Of a DNA stretch of 7,549 nt, positions 1 through 5,538 are shown one piece after another. The notes under the pieces are model-generated. The model was not told the origin of the DNA and did not search any database. It was given only the letters and a program-made list of their open reading frames with translations. A program made the position numbers and the translations under genes. This DNA is from Sporosarcina sp. (GTDB lineage Bacteria; Bacillota; Bacilli; Bacillales_A; Planococcaceae): assembly GCA_029263945.1 (NCBI GenBank), contig JARIDM010000006.1:1-7549 (forward strand), written 5' to 3'. Each line of letters opens with the position of its first letter. The first letter of the stretch is position 1.

Positions 1-6
1 AAAAAG
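1..6 (-). repeat. Right target half and AG/CT core next to the IS right end
   Basis: Plus-strand AAAAAG reads CTTTTT in the orientation of the IS. The AG at 5-6 is proposed as one copy of the CT core dinucleotide left by IS110-type recombination; the other copy is at 1591-1592. Joining 1-6 to 1593 onward restores AAAAAGGAG, an excellent Shine-Dalgarno, in front of yerA. The six bases are exactly complementary to the proposed right target guide at 1471-1476. Only four bases beyond the core are visible because the window starts here. Confidence 0.6.
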
Positions 7-135
7 ACCAGCTATAAAAAGTCAAGTGGGGAAATAAAATAATTGTAGTTGCTTTTTAGAAATGATGGTATTTATAAGTGAACATGCCAAATAAACTTCT
101 CGAATTTTCAATTTAAAATGGGAAGTAAATAGGTA
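7..135 (-). other. IS right end, non-coding
   Basis: This is the stretch between the transposase stop codon and the RE boundary. It is AT-rich with no credible small ORF. Its last 20 bases hold TTGACT (minus strand, 25 to 20), an almost perfect -35 element facing out of the element, with no partner in the integrated copy. The RE tip, AGCTGG (minus, 13 to 8), recurs in the proposed donor-binding loop at 1430-1435. No transcription terminator for the transposase was found. Confidence 0.6.
20..25 (-). promoter_or_regulatory. -35 half of a split junction promoter
   Basis: TTGACT matches the TTGACA consensus at 5 of 6 positions and points out of the right end. In a circular RE-LE junction with one CT core it lies exactly 17 bp from TATATT at 1583-1588. 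In IS110 elements such as IS621 the junction is known to create the promoter for the bridge RNA; assignment here rests on sequence and spacing only. Confidence 0.6.
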
Positions 136-1332
136 TTATTCAATGTTTGGTCTAGGTTCGTAGGGTTTCTGATCCCGAAGTATCGCAAAGATGATATGTG
201 TTAACTTGCGCGCTACCGCGCCTACAGCTGTGCCGTGTGCTTTACCTCGTTTTCTTAGTCTTTGATAATGCACTGAAAGTGCAGGATCATGAAAGCTTGC
301 GACGAACGCAGCTTGCCAGATAGCTCGACGAAGGTATGGTGATCCACGTTTTGATAGTCGTGTTTTGCTTCCGTTAAAGTCACCAGATTGATGAACGGAA
401 GCATCTAAACCAGCGAAGGCGACGAGCTGTTCAGGTCGTTCGAATCGCTTAATAGATCCAATTTCACCGAGTACTACACAAGCTGTGATATCACTAATCC
501 CAGTAATGGTTGTTAAGTAATGTTCTTGACGATTAGAGATTTCAATCATGATTGTTTCTATTTCTTTTAGATGGCATTCGATCAATTTAATCTGTTCCAG
601 TAAGAGTTTAATTTGGAGTTTAAAGACATCTGTAGCGACATCAATGCCAAAGGTATTTTTTGCACTTTCATGTAATTGGTTCGCTTTATCAAGAGATCTA
701 GATTTGCCAAATCGCCCTTTGCTTAATCGGTTTATCAGATCTGCTAATTTTTGCGTATCAACATCTAGCAAATCTTCAGGTAAGGGTGAAGTTAATAGAA
801 GCTCTGTTGAAGAACGTCCAAATACATCAGAAAAAATCTCTTCATATTCCGGAAAGACTTGATCTAGTAATGCAATAACTTTATTCTTCAATTCAGAACT
901 TTGATCAACAAAAGAATAGCGAAGCCTTTCTAAGTGCCTAAGACGAAGTAAATCCTCTTCGATGAATGGTGTCTCATCTGGTGTATCAATTCGAATAACT
1001 TGTGCTATTAGGTAAGCATCCTTTGTATCGGTTTTTGTTTTTCGAATATAAAAATGACGTAAAGCATCTGATTGAAGTGGATTAAAAACAGTTGTTTTAA
1101 AGTCTAATTTGTGGAGAAATGAAAATATAGATAACCAGTAATGCCCCGTGGCTTCAAGGCCAACGGTTGTGTTATCAGGTGTCAAATCGTATTGATTTAA
1201 AAACACCAGAAGTTTCTCACTACCTGCTTTTGAATTTGAAAACCTCAAGGTTTTTCCAATGGGTTTTCCTGTTCCATCAATTAATCCAGCTTCGTGGTTT
1301 CTTTTTCCAACATCAATACCTAAGTAAAACAT
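136..1332 (-). CDS. IS110-family transposase (DEDD recombinase)
   Basis: A 398-residue transposase that excises and inserts the element through an RNA-guided recombination using a RuvC-like DEDD domain and a C-terminal serine domain. Visible N-terminal acidic residues are D7 in GIDVGK, E60 in GLEATGHY, and D102 and D105 in KTDTKDA. A helical, coiled-coil-like linker follows (about 130-275). The C-terminal Transposase_20 domain begins with GISDITACVVLGEIG (278-292) and continues with GLDASVHQSG (308-317), where S312 is the likely catalytic serine, then a basic KTRLSKRGSPYLRRA stretch (323-337). Length is usual for the family. The ATG at 1332 was preferred over the in-frame GTG at 1344 because AGGTGG lies 8 bases before it and the GTG overlaps that site. 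There is no frameshift or internal stop. It runs opposite to all other genes here. Confidence 0.95.
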   Translation of the reverse strand: MFYLGIDVGKRNHEAGLIDGTGKPIGKTLRFSNSKAGSEKLLVFLNQYDLTPDNTTVGLEATGHYWLSIFSFLHKLDFKTTVFNPLQSDALRHFYIRKTKTDTKDAYLIAQVIRIDTPDETPFIEEDLLRLRHLERLRYSFVDQSSELKNKVIALLDQVFPEYEEIFSDVFGRSSTELLLTSPLPEDLLDVDTQKLADLINRLSKGRFGKSRSLDKANQLHESAKNTFGIDVATDVFKLQIKLLLEQIKLIECHLKEIETIMIEISNRQEHYLTTITGISDITACVVLGEIGSIKRFERPEQLVAFAGLDASVHQSGDFNGSKTRLSKRGSPYLRRAIWQAAFVASFHDPALSVHYQRLRKRGKAHGTAVGAVARKLTHIIFAILRDQKPYEPRPNIE

Positions 1333-1340
1333 TGCGAGCA

Positions 1341-1346
1341 CCACCT
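1341..1346 (-). promoter_or_regulatory. Transposase ribosome binding site
   Basis: AGGTGG on the minus strand, 8 bases before the ATG at 1332. It decides the start: the upstream GTG at 1344 lies inside this motif and has no ribosome binding site of its own. Confidence 0.75.
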
Positions 1347-1470
1347 AATTAAGATTTACCAGATATGAGGGTCCTCTTCAGCTTTATAGATATCCAACCT
1401 CGTTCGATATACGACAACGGATGTGTCATCCAGCTCATTCGAATAGTTCTATAAAGAAAGAGGTGTCAGT

Positions 1471-1476
1471 CTTTTT
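1471..1476 (-). other. Proposed right target guide of the bridge RNA
   Basis: AAAAAG lies on the 3' side of the same internal loop and is the exact reverse complement of CTTTTT, the core plus right target flank (minus 6 to 1). The loop reads TTAAAAAG, so the guide predicts that the two chromosomal bases just before this window are TT on the plus strand. Confidence 0.58.
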
Positions 1477-1494
1477 AACGAAGACATAGCTTCA

Positions 1495-1503
1495 AGGAGC
1501 GAA
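1495..1503 (-). other. Proposed left target guide of the bridge RNA
   Basis: TTCGCTCCT lies on the 5' side of the internal loop of the target-binding stem-loop. It is identical over 9 bases to the flank next to the left end of the IS (minus 1599 to 1591) and ends in the CT core. In the IS621 model the left guide has the same sequence as the target top strand because it pairs with the bottom strand, so identity is the expected relation. Confidence 0.68.
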
Positions 1504-1530
1504 ACGACAACCTCTATCTGATTAAATACA

Positions 1531-1549
1531 TTGTACCTCAAAGGTACAA
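1531..1549 (-). repeat. Perfect 7-bp inverted repeat (hairpin)
   Basis: TTGTACC and GGTACAA are separated by five bases. It sits just before the target-binding loop and could be the 5' stem-loop of the bridge RNA. It lacks a following T-run on either strand, so it is not a typical terminator. Confidence 0.65.
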
Positions 1550-1553
1550 AGAT

Positions 1554-1582
1554 TTAAGACTAGTGAAAAACTAGTTAATAAT
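1554..1582 (+). promoter_or_regulatory. Weak candidate outward promoter toward yerA
   Basis: TTAAGA (4 of 6 to consensus), 17 bp, AATAAT (5 of 6), reading out of the IS into yerA with a predicted start near 1589, immediately before the Shine-Dalgarno. The stretch is very AT-rich, so a chance match is quite possible. It matters because the native yerA promoter has been displaced by the IS. Confidence 0.3.
1559..1575 (-). repeat. 6-bp inverted repeat near the IS left end
   Basis: ACTAGT occurs twice with a TTTTC loop between, at or beside the predicted 5' end of the bridge RNA. Because ACTAGT is its own reverse complement the copies are both direct and inverted repeats. It could be a 5' cap hairpin or a transposase binding site. 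Confidence 0.5.
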
Positions 1583-1588
1583 AATATA
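1583..1588 (-). promoter_or_regulatory. -10 half of a split junction promoter
   Basis: TATATT on the minus strand, 2 bases inside the left end. In the joined-end form it is 17 bp from TTGACT at 20-25; in the integrated copy the two are over 1.5 kb apart. Predicted transcription start is near 1576, just before the first hairpin of the candidate bridge RNA. Confidence 0.6.
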
Positions 1589-1590
1589 CG

Positions 1591-1599
1591 AGGAGCGAA
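1591..1599 (+). repeat. Left target half, core, and yerA ribosome binding site
   Basis: AGGAGCGAA occurs here and again inside the IS at 1495-1503. Its first five bases, AGGAG, are the Shine-Dalgarno of yerA, 8 bases before the ATG at 1604. The AG at 1591-1592 is the proposed core copy at the IS left end, so the insertion point lies within the ribosome binding site yet leaves a usable one. Confidence 0.7.
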
Positions 1600-1603
1600 T
1601 GAG

Positions 1604-3322
1604 ATGTGGCACCCTGGTGAAATAAACAAGCAATTACAAATGATTAATGGAAAAGAAGCACCTGATTTAGTCATCACCAATGCAACGTATTTACATTCGA
1701 TTTATAAAAAGTGGATGACGGGCAATATTTGGGTGGCAGGTGATCGAATTATCTATGTGGGCGTGGAAATGCCTGCAAGTAAAGAAGGTACTGAAATCGT
1801 AGATGCAACAGGTAAGAAAATTGTGCCGGGTTATATTGAGCCCCATGTGCACCCTTTTCAGTTGTATCATCCACAAACTTTTGCAGACTATGCGAGCCGA
1901 AGAGGGACGACGACGTTCATTTCGGATAATTTGTTTATGTTTGTCGCACTTAATAATCCAACCGCATTTAAAATTTTAGATGAATTACATACATTGCCCT
2001 TTTCATTTTATTGGTGGTCACGTGTTGATTCGCAAACGGTTCTGCAAGACGAATCGAAGAAATTCAACCAAGAAGCGATGAATGAGTGGTTGGCTAGACC
2101 TGACGTCCTCCTTGGCGGGGAACTAACAGGGTGGCCACGGTTGATGTTTGGGGATCCAGCTATGGTCACGGCTGTACAATCCGCAAAAACAGCGGGGAAA
2201 AAGATTGAAGGCCATTTCCCAGGTGCTTCGGAACGTACATTGGCACGGATGAAATTACTTGGGGTGGATGGAGACCATGAGGCGATGACAGTAGAAGAAG
2301 TGAAGGACCGTTTGCTTCACGGCTTTGCGGTTACACTTCGTCATTCATCGATTCGTCCAGATTTACCGCAGTTATTAACGGATATTGTTGCACAAGAATT
2401 AGATGTTTTTGACCATCTGATGATGACGACAGATGGCTCGACGCCTTCCTTCTATATCGACGGTGTGATGGACAAATGTATTCAAGTTGCACTAGATGCA
2501 GGGGTTACGCCTATCGATGCTTACTTAATGGCCTCTTATAATGTAGCACGCTATTACGATATGGCAGATTTGCACGGCGTAATTGCGACAGGTCGTTATG
2601 CGACACTAAACTTTTTAGCGGATGAGCAAAACCCTGTACCCACAGACGTATTATCAAAGGGTGTATGGCTCACGCGAAATGGAGAGAAAGTTACCCCATT
2701 TGCATCAATCGATTGGTCTGTAGTCGAAGATTTTGCACCTTCTTTCGAGTTAACTGAATCAGATTTGGTTTTCCCAGATACCATTGGCCTTGAAATGGTC
2801 AATGACGTCATTATAAAACCTTACGAAGTTTCAATCGATACAACAGTAGTTCGGCTTGCTGATGATCATGACGAAAGTTTTCTTGTACTTGTAGACCGTG
2901 AAGGAAAGTGGCGTGTGAATACGATCATTAAAGGTTTTGCATCAAGCGTACAAGGATTCGCGTCTTCTTATTCAAATACCGGAGATATTATTTTAATTGG
3001 AAAAGATAAAAAAGAAATGCGAGATGCTTTCAATGAAATCAAACGCATCGGTGGCGGTATGGTTCTTACTGAAAATGGCAAAACGATCACGACGCTCCCC
3101 CTCCCAATTGGCGGTGGTTTATCTGCAGAACCAGTGGAAAAGCTAATGGAACAGGAACTAGCCATTAAAGCAGCGTTAAAAGACCGTGGCTATCATCATA
3201 TAGATGCCATTTATACATTCTTATTTTTGCAGTCTACACATTTACCGTACGTTCGAATTACACCAGTAGGCATTTTTGATGTATTAAAAAACAAAGTACT
3301 TATTCCAGTTACAGAAAGATAG
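1604..3322 (+). CDS. yerA: YerA, adenine deaminase-family amidohydrolase
   Basis: A 572-residue cytoplasmic metal-dependent hydrolase of the adenine deaminase family. The family converts adenine to hypoxanthine plus ammonia in purine salvage, but B. subtilis has a separate AdeC and the YerA substrate is uncertain. A small N-terminal beta domain (about 20-75) leads into the TIM barrel. Visible metal and active-site residues are H81 and H83 (EPHVHP), E173 (GGELTGW), H204 (GHFPG), D224 and H225 (GDHE) and D277 (TTDGS). The C-terminal adenine-deaminase domain shows GGGM...TLPLPIGGGLS near 480-520. All expected ligands are present. The ATG at 1604 follows AGGAG by 8 bases. The IS lies immediately upstream in that ribosome binding site, so expression may be altered. 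yerB starts 8 bases downstream. Confidence 0.9.
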   Translation: MWHPGEINKQLQMINGKEAPDLVITNATYLHSIYKKWMTGNIWVAGDRIIYVGVEMPASKEGTEIVDATGKKIVPGYIEPHVHPFQLYHPQTFADYASRRGTTTFISDNLFMFVALNNPTAFKILDELHTLPFSFYWWSRVDSQTVLQDESKKFNQEAMNEWLARPDVLLGGELTGWPRLMFGDPAMVTAVQSAKTAGKKIEGHFPGASERTLARMKLLGVDGDHEAMTVEEVKDRLLHGFAVTLRHSSIRPDLPQLLTDIVAQELDVFDHLMMTTDGSTPSFYIDGVMDKCIQVALDAGVTPIDAYLMASYNVARYYDMADLHGVIATGRYATLNFLADEQNPVPTDVLSKGVWLTRNGEKVTPFASIDWSVVEDFAPSFELTESDLVFPDTIGLEMVNDVIIKPYEVSIDTTVVRLADDHDESFLVLVDREGKWRVNTIIKGFASSVQGFASSYSNTGDIILIGKDKKEMRDAFNEIKRIGGGMVLTENGKTITTLPLPIGGGLSAEPVEKLMEQELAIKAALKDRGYHHIDAIYTFLFLQSTHLPYVRITPVGIFDVLKNKVLIPVTER

Positions 3323-3330
3323 GGGAAACT

Positions 3331-4383
3331 ATGAAAAATAAAATGAGTCTGCTACTTCTATTGACGATTGCACTTCTACTTGTCACGGCTTGTACAAAAA
3401 CACCGAAACCAGAGATTGGAAAGTCCGACCAGAATTCTGCCGAGTATGAAACTGAAACGCCAGAAGAACAAGCCCAACTGCATTTAGAACCATTTACCGG
3501 ACAACTGAGTGAAGGGGAAAGCACGTTACGCCCCGTACTCGTGACGATTAATAACCATCCGCTTGCAAGGCCTCAATCTGGAATTAGTGATGCGGACATC
3601 ATCTATGAGATTTTGACGGAAGGAAATACAACAAGGTTACTTGCGCTATTTCAAAGTAAATTGCCCAGTGAAATTGGTCCAGTTCGAAGTGCAAGAGACA
3701 CGTTCATCCATCTTGCTAAAGGATTTGACGCATTTTATGTAGCACACGGCTATAGCCCAGACGCCTTAACCCTTTTAAAATCGGGTTATGTTGACCAGGT
3801 GAACGGCATGCAATTTGACGGAACGATTTTCAAACGTTCAGCAGACCGAAAAGCACCCCATAACTCTTATACATCTGGAGACCGTTTATTAACAGCTGCT
3901 GAAGATGCCGACGTCTCCATGGAGATCGATAAAGTTCCAGCAATTCCTTTCCATGAATCAACTGAAAGTGTTAAAATAGGAGAGATTGCATCGACAGTTA
4001 TTGTGCAGAACGGTTCAGACCCGAACTTCACGAGTACTTACGTGTATGATAAAGACTCAGAGACGTATGAGCAAACAGTTAATGATCAGGTGACAGTCGA
4101 CTTTGCGAATGATAAAGAAATCGCACTTTCTAATATTCTTGTCTTTGAAGCACCACATCAAACGATTGATGCGGAAGGCAGACAAGCAATCGATATTGAG
4201 GCAGGCGGAAAAGCACTTCTTTTTCATGCAGGCGTTGTGAAAGAGATTCAATGGGAAAATATTGACGGAATGCTAACACCTGTAGAAGATGGCTTACCTG
4301 TAAAACTTGTTCCTGGAAAGACATGGGTTCATATGATTCGTACGAATCCAGGAATAGAGCTTAATGTTTCTTATACCCCTTGA
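3331..4383 (+). CDS. yerB: YerB, DUF3048 lipoprotein
   Basis: A 350-residue predicted lipoprotein anchored on the outer face of the cell membrane. The start MKNKM is followed by a hydrophobic stretch (6-19) and the lipobox VTAC, with C21 as the lipidated cysteine. A low-complexity acidic linker (30-60) follows. The N-terminal DUF3048 domain (about 62-200) has the typical DADIIYEILTEGNTTRLLA and GPVRSARD stretches (87-123). The C-terminal DUF3048 domain (about 235-345) contains the GGKALLFHAGVV and LVPGKTWVHMI strands. The molecular role is not established from sequence. Its Shine-Dalgarno AGGGG overlaps the yerA stop codon, pointing to co-transcription and perhaps coupled translation. It is intact. 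Confidence 0.9.
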   Translation: MKNKMSLLLLLTIALLLVTACTKTPKPEIGKSDQNSAEYETETPEEQAQLHLEPFTGQLSEGESTLRPVLVTINNHPLARPQSGISDADIIYEILTEGNTTRLLALFQSKLPSEIGPVRSARDTFIHLAKGFDAFYVAHGYSPDALTLLKSGYVDQVNGMQFDGTIFKRSADRKAPHNSYTSGDRLLTAAEDADVSMEIDKVPAIPFHESTESVKIGEIASTVIVQNGSDPNFTSTYVYDKDSETYEQTVNDQVTVDFANDKEIALSNILVFEAPHQTIDAEGRQAIDIEAGGKALLFHAGVVKEIQWENIDGMLTPVEDGLPVKLVPGKTWVHMIRTNPGIELNVSYTP

Positions 4384-4409
4384 CGATGAAATGAGAGAGA
4401 GGGATCATT

Positions 4410-4715
4410 ATGCAACTAGATAAAATTCGTGGACATCAAACAGACCAATTATTCAAAGCGATGCTCGAATTAAAAGACATAGAAGAATGTTATGCTTTTT
4501 TTGATGACCTGTGCACAATCAGTGAAATTCAATCACTCGCACAGCGATTAGAAGTGGCACACATGTTAAAAGTCAAAAAGACGTATGATACAATTCAAAA
4601 TGAAACAGGCGCAAGTACTGCGACAATTTCTCGTGTACGTCGTTGTGTAGACTACGGTTCAGGTGGTTATGAAAAAATACTTGACCGCCTATATCCTGAT
4701 GAAGCGTCAGAATGA
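4410..4715 (+). CDS. yerC: YerC, TrpR-like DNA-binding protein
   Basis: A 101-residue all-helical protein of the YerC/YecD branch of the Trp repressor family, probably a dimeric DNA-binding regulator. The helix-turn-helix is about residues 58-80, with TYDTIQNETGAS as the first helix and turn and TATISRVRRCV as the recognition helix. The conserved LEVAHMLK sequence precedes it. This branch lacks an obvious tryptophan role. Comparative-genomic work, as recalled, has proposed histidine genes as targets for the family; nothing in this window tests that. It starts 26 bases after yerB behind a GAGGG ribosome binding site and is last in the yerA-yerB-yerC unit. Confidence 0.9.
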   Translation: MQLDKIRGHQTDQLFKAMLELKDIEECYAFFDDLCTISEIQSLAQRLEVAHMLKVKKTYDTIQNETGASTATISRVRRCVDYGSGGYEKILDRLYPDEASE

Positions 4716-4735
4716 AAAAAGTTCATAACAAATGT

Positions 4736-4768
4736 ACCGGTCGGGGAAAGATTCCGTCCGGTTTTTTT
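4736..4768 (+). terminator. Intrinsic terminator after yerC
   Basis: The stem pairs ACCGG (4736-4740) with CCGGT (4758-4762) and, after one T-T mismatch, CGG (4742-4744) with CCG (4754-4756), closed by a small loop. It is followed by seven Ts (4762-4768). It ends the yer unit 20 bases after the yerC stop codon. Confidence 0.88.
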
Positions 4769-4776
4769 GCTATAAT
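4768..4776 (+). promoter_or_regulatory. Extended -10 promoter for pcrB
   Basis: TGCTATAAT is a perfect extended -10 (TGn plus TATAAT) and starts on the last T of the terminator. No good -35 is seen at 17 bp, where terminator stem and loop sequence lies, which fits extended -10 promoters. Predicted start near 4783, about 28 bases before the pcrB ATG. Confidence 0.72.
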
Positions 4777-4798
4777 ATAGAAACAAACATAAATGAGT

Positions 4799-4804
4799 AG
4801 GTGG
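4799..4804 (+). promoter_or_regulatory. pcrB ribosome binding site
   Basis: AGGTGG, 6 bases before the ATG at 4811. It decides the pcrB start over the in-frame ATG at 4793, which lies upstream of this site and has no ribosome binding site of its own. Confidence 0.75.
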
Positions 4805-4810
4805 TTGACA

Positions 4811-5503
4811 ATGGATTACACGACATGGCGTCATGCCTTTAAATTAGATCCTGCAAAGGAAATTACTGATGAAGCCCTTGAACTGATTGCCGAATCAGGG
4901 ACCGATGGGATAATTATCGGGGGGACAGATGGGATTACACTGGACAATGTACTCGATTTACTCGTCCGCGTAAGACGGTACTCGGTTCCATTAGCGCTTG
5001 AAATCTCAACGGTTGAATCTGTTACACCAGGATTTGATTATTATTTTATCCCAACCGTGTTGAATGCAGCAAAAACAGAATGGATTAACGGAATCCATCA
5101 CAAGGCCCTCCGTGAGTATGGTCATTTAATGAACTGGGAGGAAATTATTTTAGAAGGCTATTGTATTCTAAATCCTACATGTAAAGCAGCACAATTAACG
5201 GGTGCGACAGCGCAACTAGATGAAGAAGATGTCGTTGCTTATGCGCGAATGGCGGAACATCTTTTTAAACTGCCCGTCTTTTATATGGAGTATAGTGGAA
5301 CATACGGCGATCCAGAAGTTGTTCGCGCAGCATCCCGTATATTAGATAACACGAAATTATTTTACGGTGGCGGCATTAAAAATGCAGAAGATGCAAGGGT
5401 AATGGCGGAAATCGCAGATACCATTATCGTCGGGAACATCATATATGAAGATTTAACAGCAGCTTTATCAACTGTAAAAGCAGTACGAACAGCTGTTGAT
5501 TAA
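4811..5503 (+). CDS. pcrB: Heptaprenylglyceryl phosphate synthase PcrB
   Basis: A 230-residue TIM-barrel prenyltransferase that joins sn-glycerol-1-phosphate to heptaprenyl diphosphate, the first step to the archaeal-type ether lipid found in Bacillales. It belongs to the GGGP/HepGP synthase family. Visible family stretches are KLDP near the N-terminus (11-14), GTDGI (38-42), YFIPTVLN (78-85), the YCILNPTCKA loop (117-126), YMEYSG (158-163), and the phosphate-binding FYGGGIKNAEDA (184-195) and IIVGNIIYED (205-214). Length matches B. subtilis PcrB. The start at 4811 is preferred because of AGGTGG 6 bases upstream and because it gives the usual N-terminus. It is transcribed from its own promoter after the yerC terminator and lies 50 bases before pcrA. 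Confidence 0.95.
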   Translation: MDYTTWRHAFKLDPAKEITDEALELIAESGTDGIIIGGTDGITLDNVLDLLVRVRRYSVPLALEISTVESVTPGFDYYFIPTVLNAAKTEWINGIHHKALREYGHLMNWEEIILEGYCILNPTCKAAQLTGATAQLDEEDVVAYARMAEHLFKLPVFYMEYSGTYGDPEVVRAASRILDNTKLFYGGGIKNAEDARVMAEIADTIIVGNIIYEDLTAALSTVKAVRTAVD

Positions 5504-5522
5504 TTGAATAAACGTGTATACT
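5496..5522 (+). promoter_or_regulatory. Candidate internal promoter for pcrA
   Basis: TTGATT (5496-5501), 15 bp, TATACT (5517-5522). The -10 matches 5 of 6; the -35 is fair and the spacing is short. Its -35 overlaps the end of pcrB. The SOS box that begins 3 bases later makes it more believable. Confidence 0.45.
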
Positions 5523-5524
5523 TA

Positions 5525-5538
5525 AGAACAAATGTTCC
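5525..5538 (+). promoter_or_regulatory. LexA (SOS) box before pcrA
   Basis: AGAACAAATGTTCC carries the perfect half-site pair GAAC-N4-GTTC of the Firmicute LexA/DinR box, with the central AAAT fitting the RNRY preference; only the outermost first base departs from the usual C. It sits between a candidate -10 (5517-5522) and the pcrA Shine-Dalgarno (5539-5545), where bound LexA would block transcription. pcrA is a known or proposed SOS gene in B. subtilis. Confidence 0.75.

Larger units (their letters stand above)
1382..1576 (-). ncRNA. Candidate IS110 bridge RNA
   Basis: The 5' non-coding region of the IS folds by eye into consecutive elements matching a bridge RNA. (1) 5' hairpins at 1559-1575 and 1531-1549. 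(2) Target-binding loop: outer stem AGAGGTTGTC (1515-1506) with GACACCTCT (1467-1459), one bulged base; left side holds TTCGCTCCT (1503-1495); apical hairpin TGAAG/CTTCG (1494-1490, 1483-1479); right side holds AAAAAG (1476-1471). (3) Donor-binding loop: outer stem CTTTATAGA (1456-1448) with TCTATAAAG (1390-1382), continued by TATTC/GGATA; left side holds AGCTGG (1435-1430); apical stem ATGACA/TGTCGT (1429-1424, 1416-1411); right side holds ACGAG (1403-1399). The 5' end is set about 7 bases after TATATT and the 3' end at the closing stem, so both are approximate. No covariation data were available. Confidence 0.72.
7..1590 (-). mobile_element. IS110-family insertion sequence, complete, about 1.58 kb
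   Basis: A single-gene insertion sequence whose transposase is of the DEDD/IS110 type, transcribed right to left here. Left end (LE) = high coordinates, right end (RE) = low coordinates. There are no long terminal inverted repeats and no target duplication beyond a dinucleotide, as expected for this family. The ends were placed by three agreeing signs: a CT core (AG on plus) at 5-6 and 1591-1592; restoration of a perfect yerA Shine-Dalgarno when the element is removed; and guide sequences in the 5' non-coding region that match both flanks. The transposase is full length and the non-coding ends look intact, so the copy may be active. A less favoured alternative puts the RE core at 10-11. Confidence 0.8.

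Noticed and set aside
10..11. Right-end core placed at AG 10-11 instead of 5-6
   Set aside because: It would make the right target flank disagree with the loop sequence AAAAAG beyond the core and would restore a poorer yerA Shine-Dalgarno. It is slightly favoured by the AGCT in the donor loop, so it is not fully excluded.
548..862. Open frame of about 100 codons on the plus strand opposite the transposase
   Set aside because: It is a shadow of the transposase gene: no ribosome binding site, no recognisable domain, and a serine-rich composition typical of antisense frames.
1333..1344. In-frame GTG at 1344 as the transposase start
   Set aside because: It overlaps the AGGTGG ribosome binding site that serves the ATG at 1332, and family proteins usually begin just before the xxGIDVGK motif.
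1531..1549. The TTGTACC/GGTACAA hairpin as a transcription terminator or an operator
   Set aside because: There is no T-run on either strand, and its place before the target-binding loop fits a bridge-RNA stem-loop better.
1434..1603. CGAATGAG occurs on the plus strand at 1596-1603 and on the minus strand at 1441-1434
   Set aside because: It is an 8-base match with the wrong orientation to be a guide-target pair and no structural reason, so it was taken as chance.
4057..4324. Two overlapping minus-strand open frames inside yerB
   Set aside because: Both lie wholly within an intact DUF3048 gene and look like chance frames, with no start signals.
4793..4810. ATG at 4793 as the pcrB start, adding six residues
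   Set aside because: It has no Shine-Dalgarno and is followed by AGGTGG 6 bases before the ATG at 4811, which gives the usual PcrB N-terminus.
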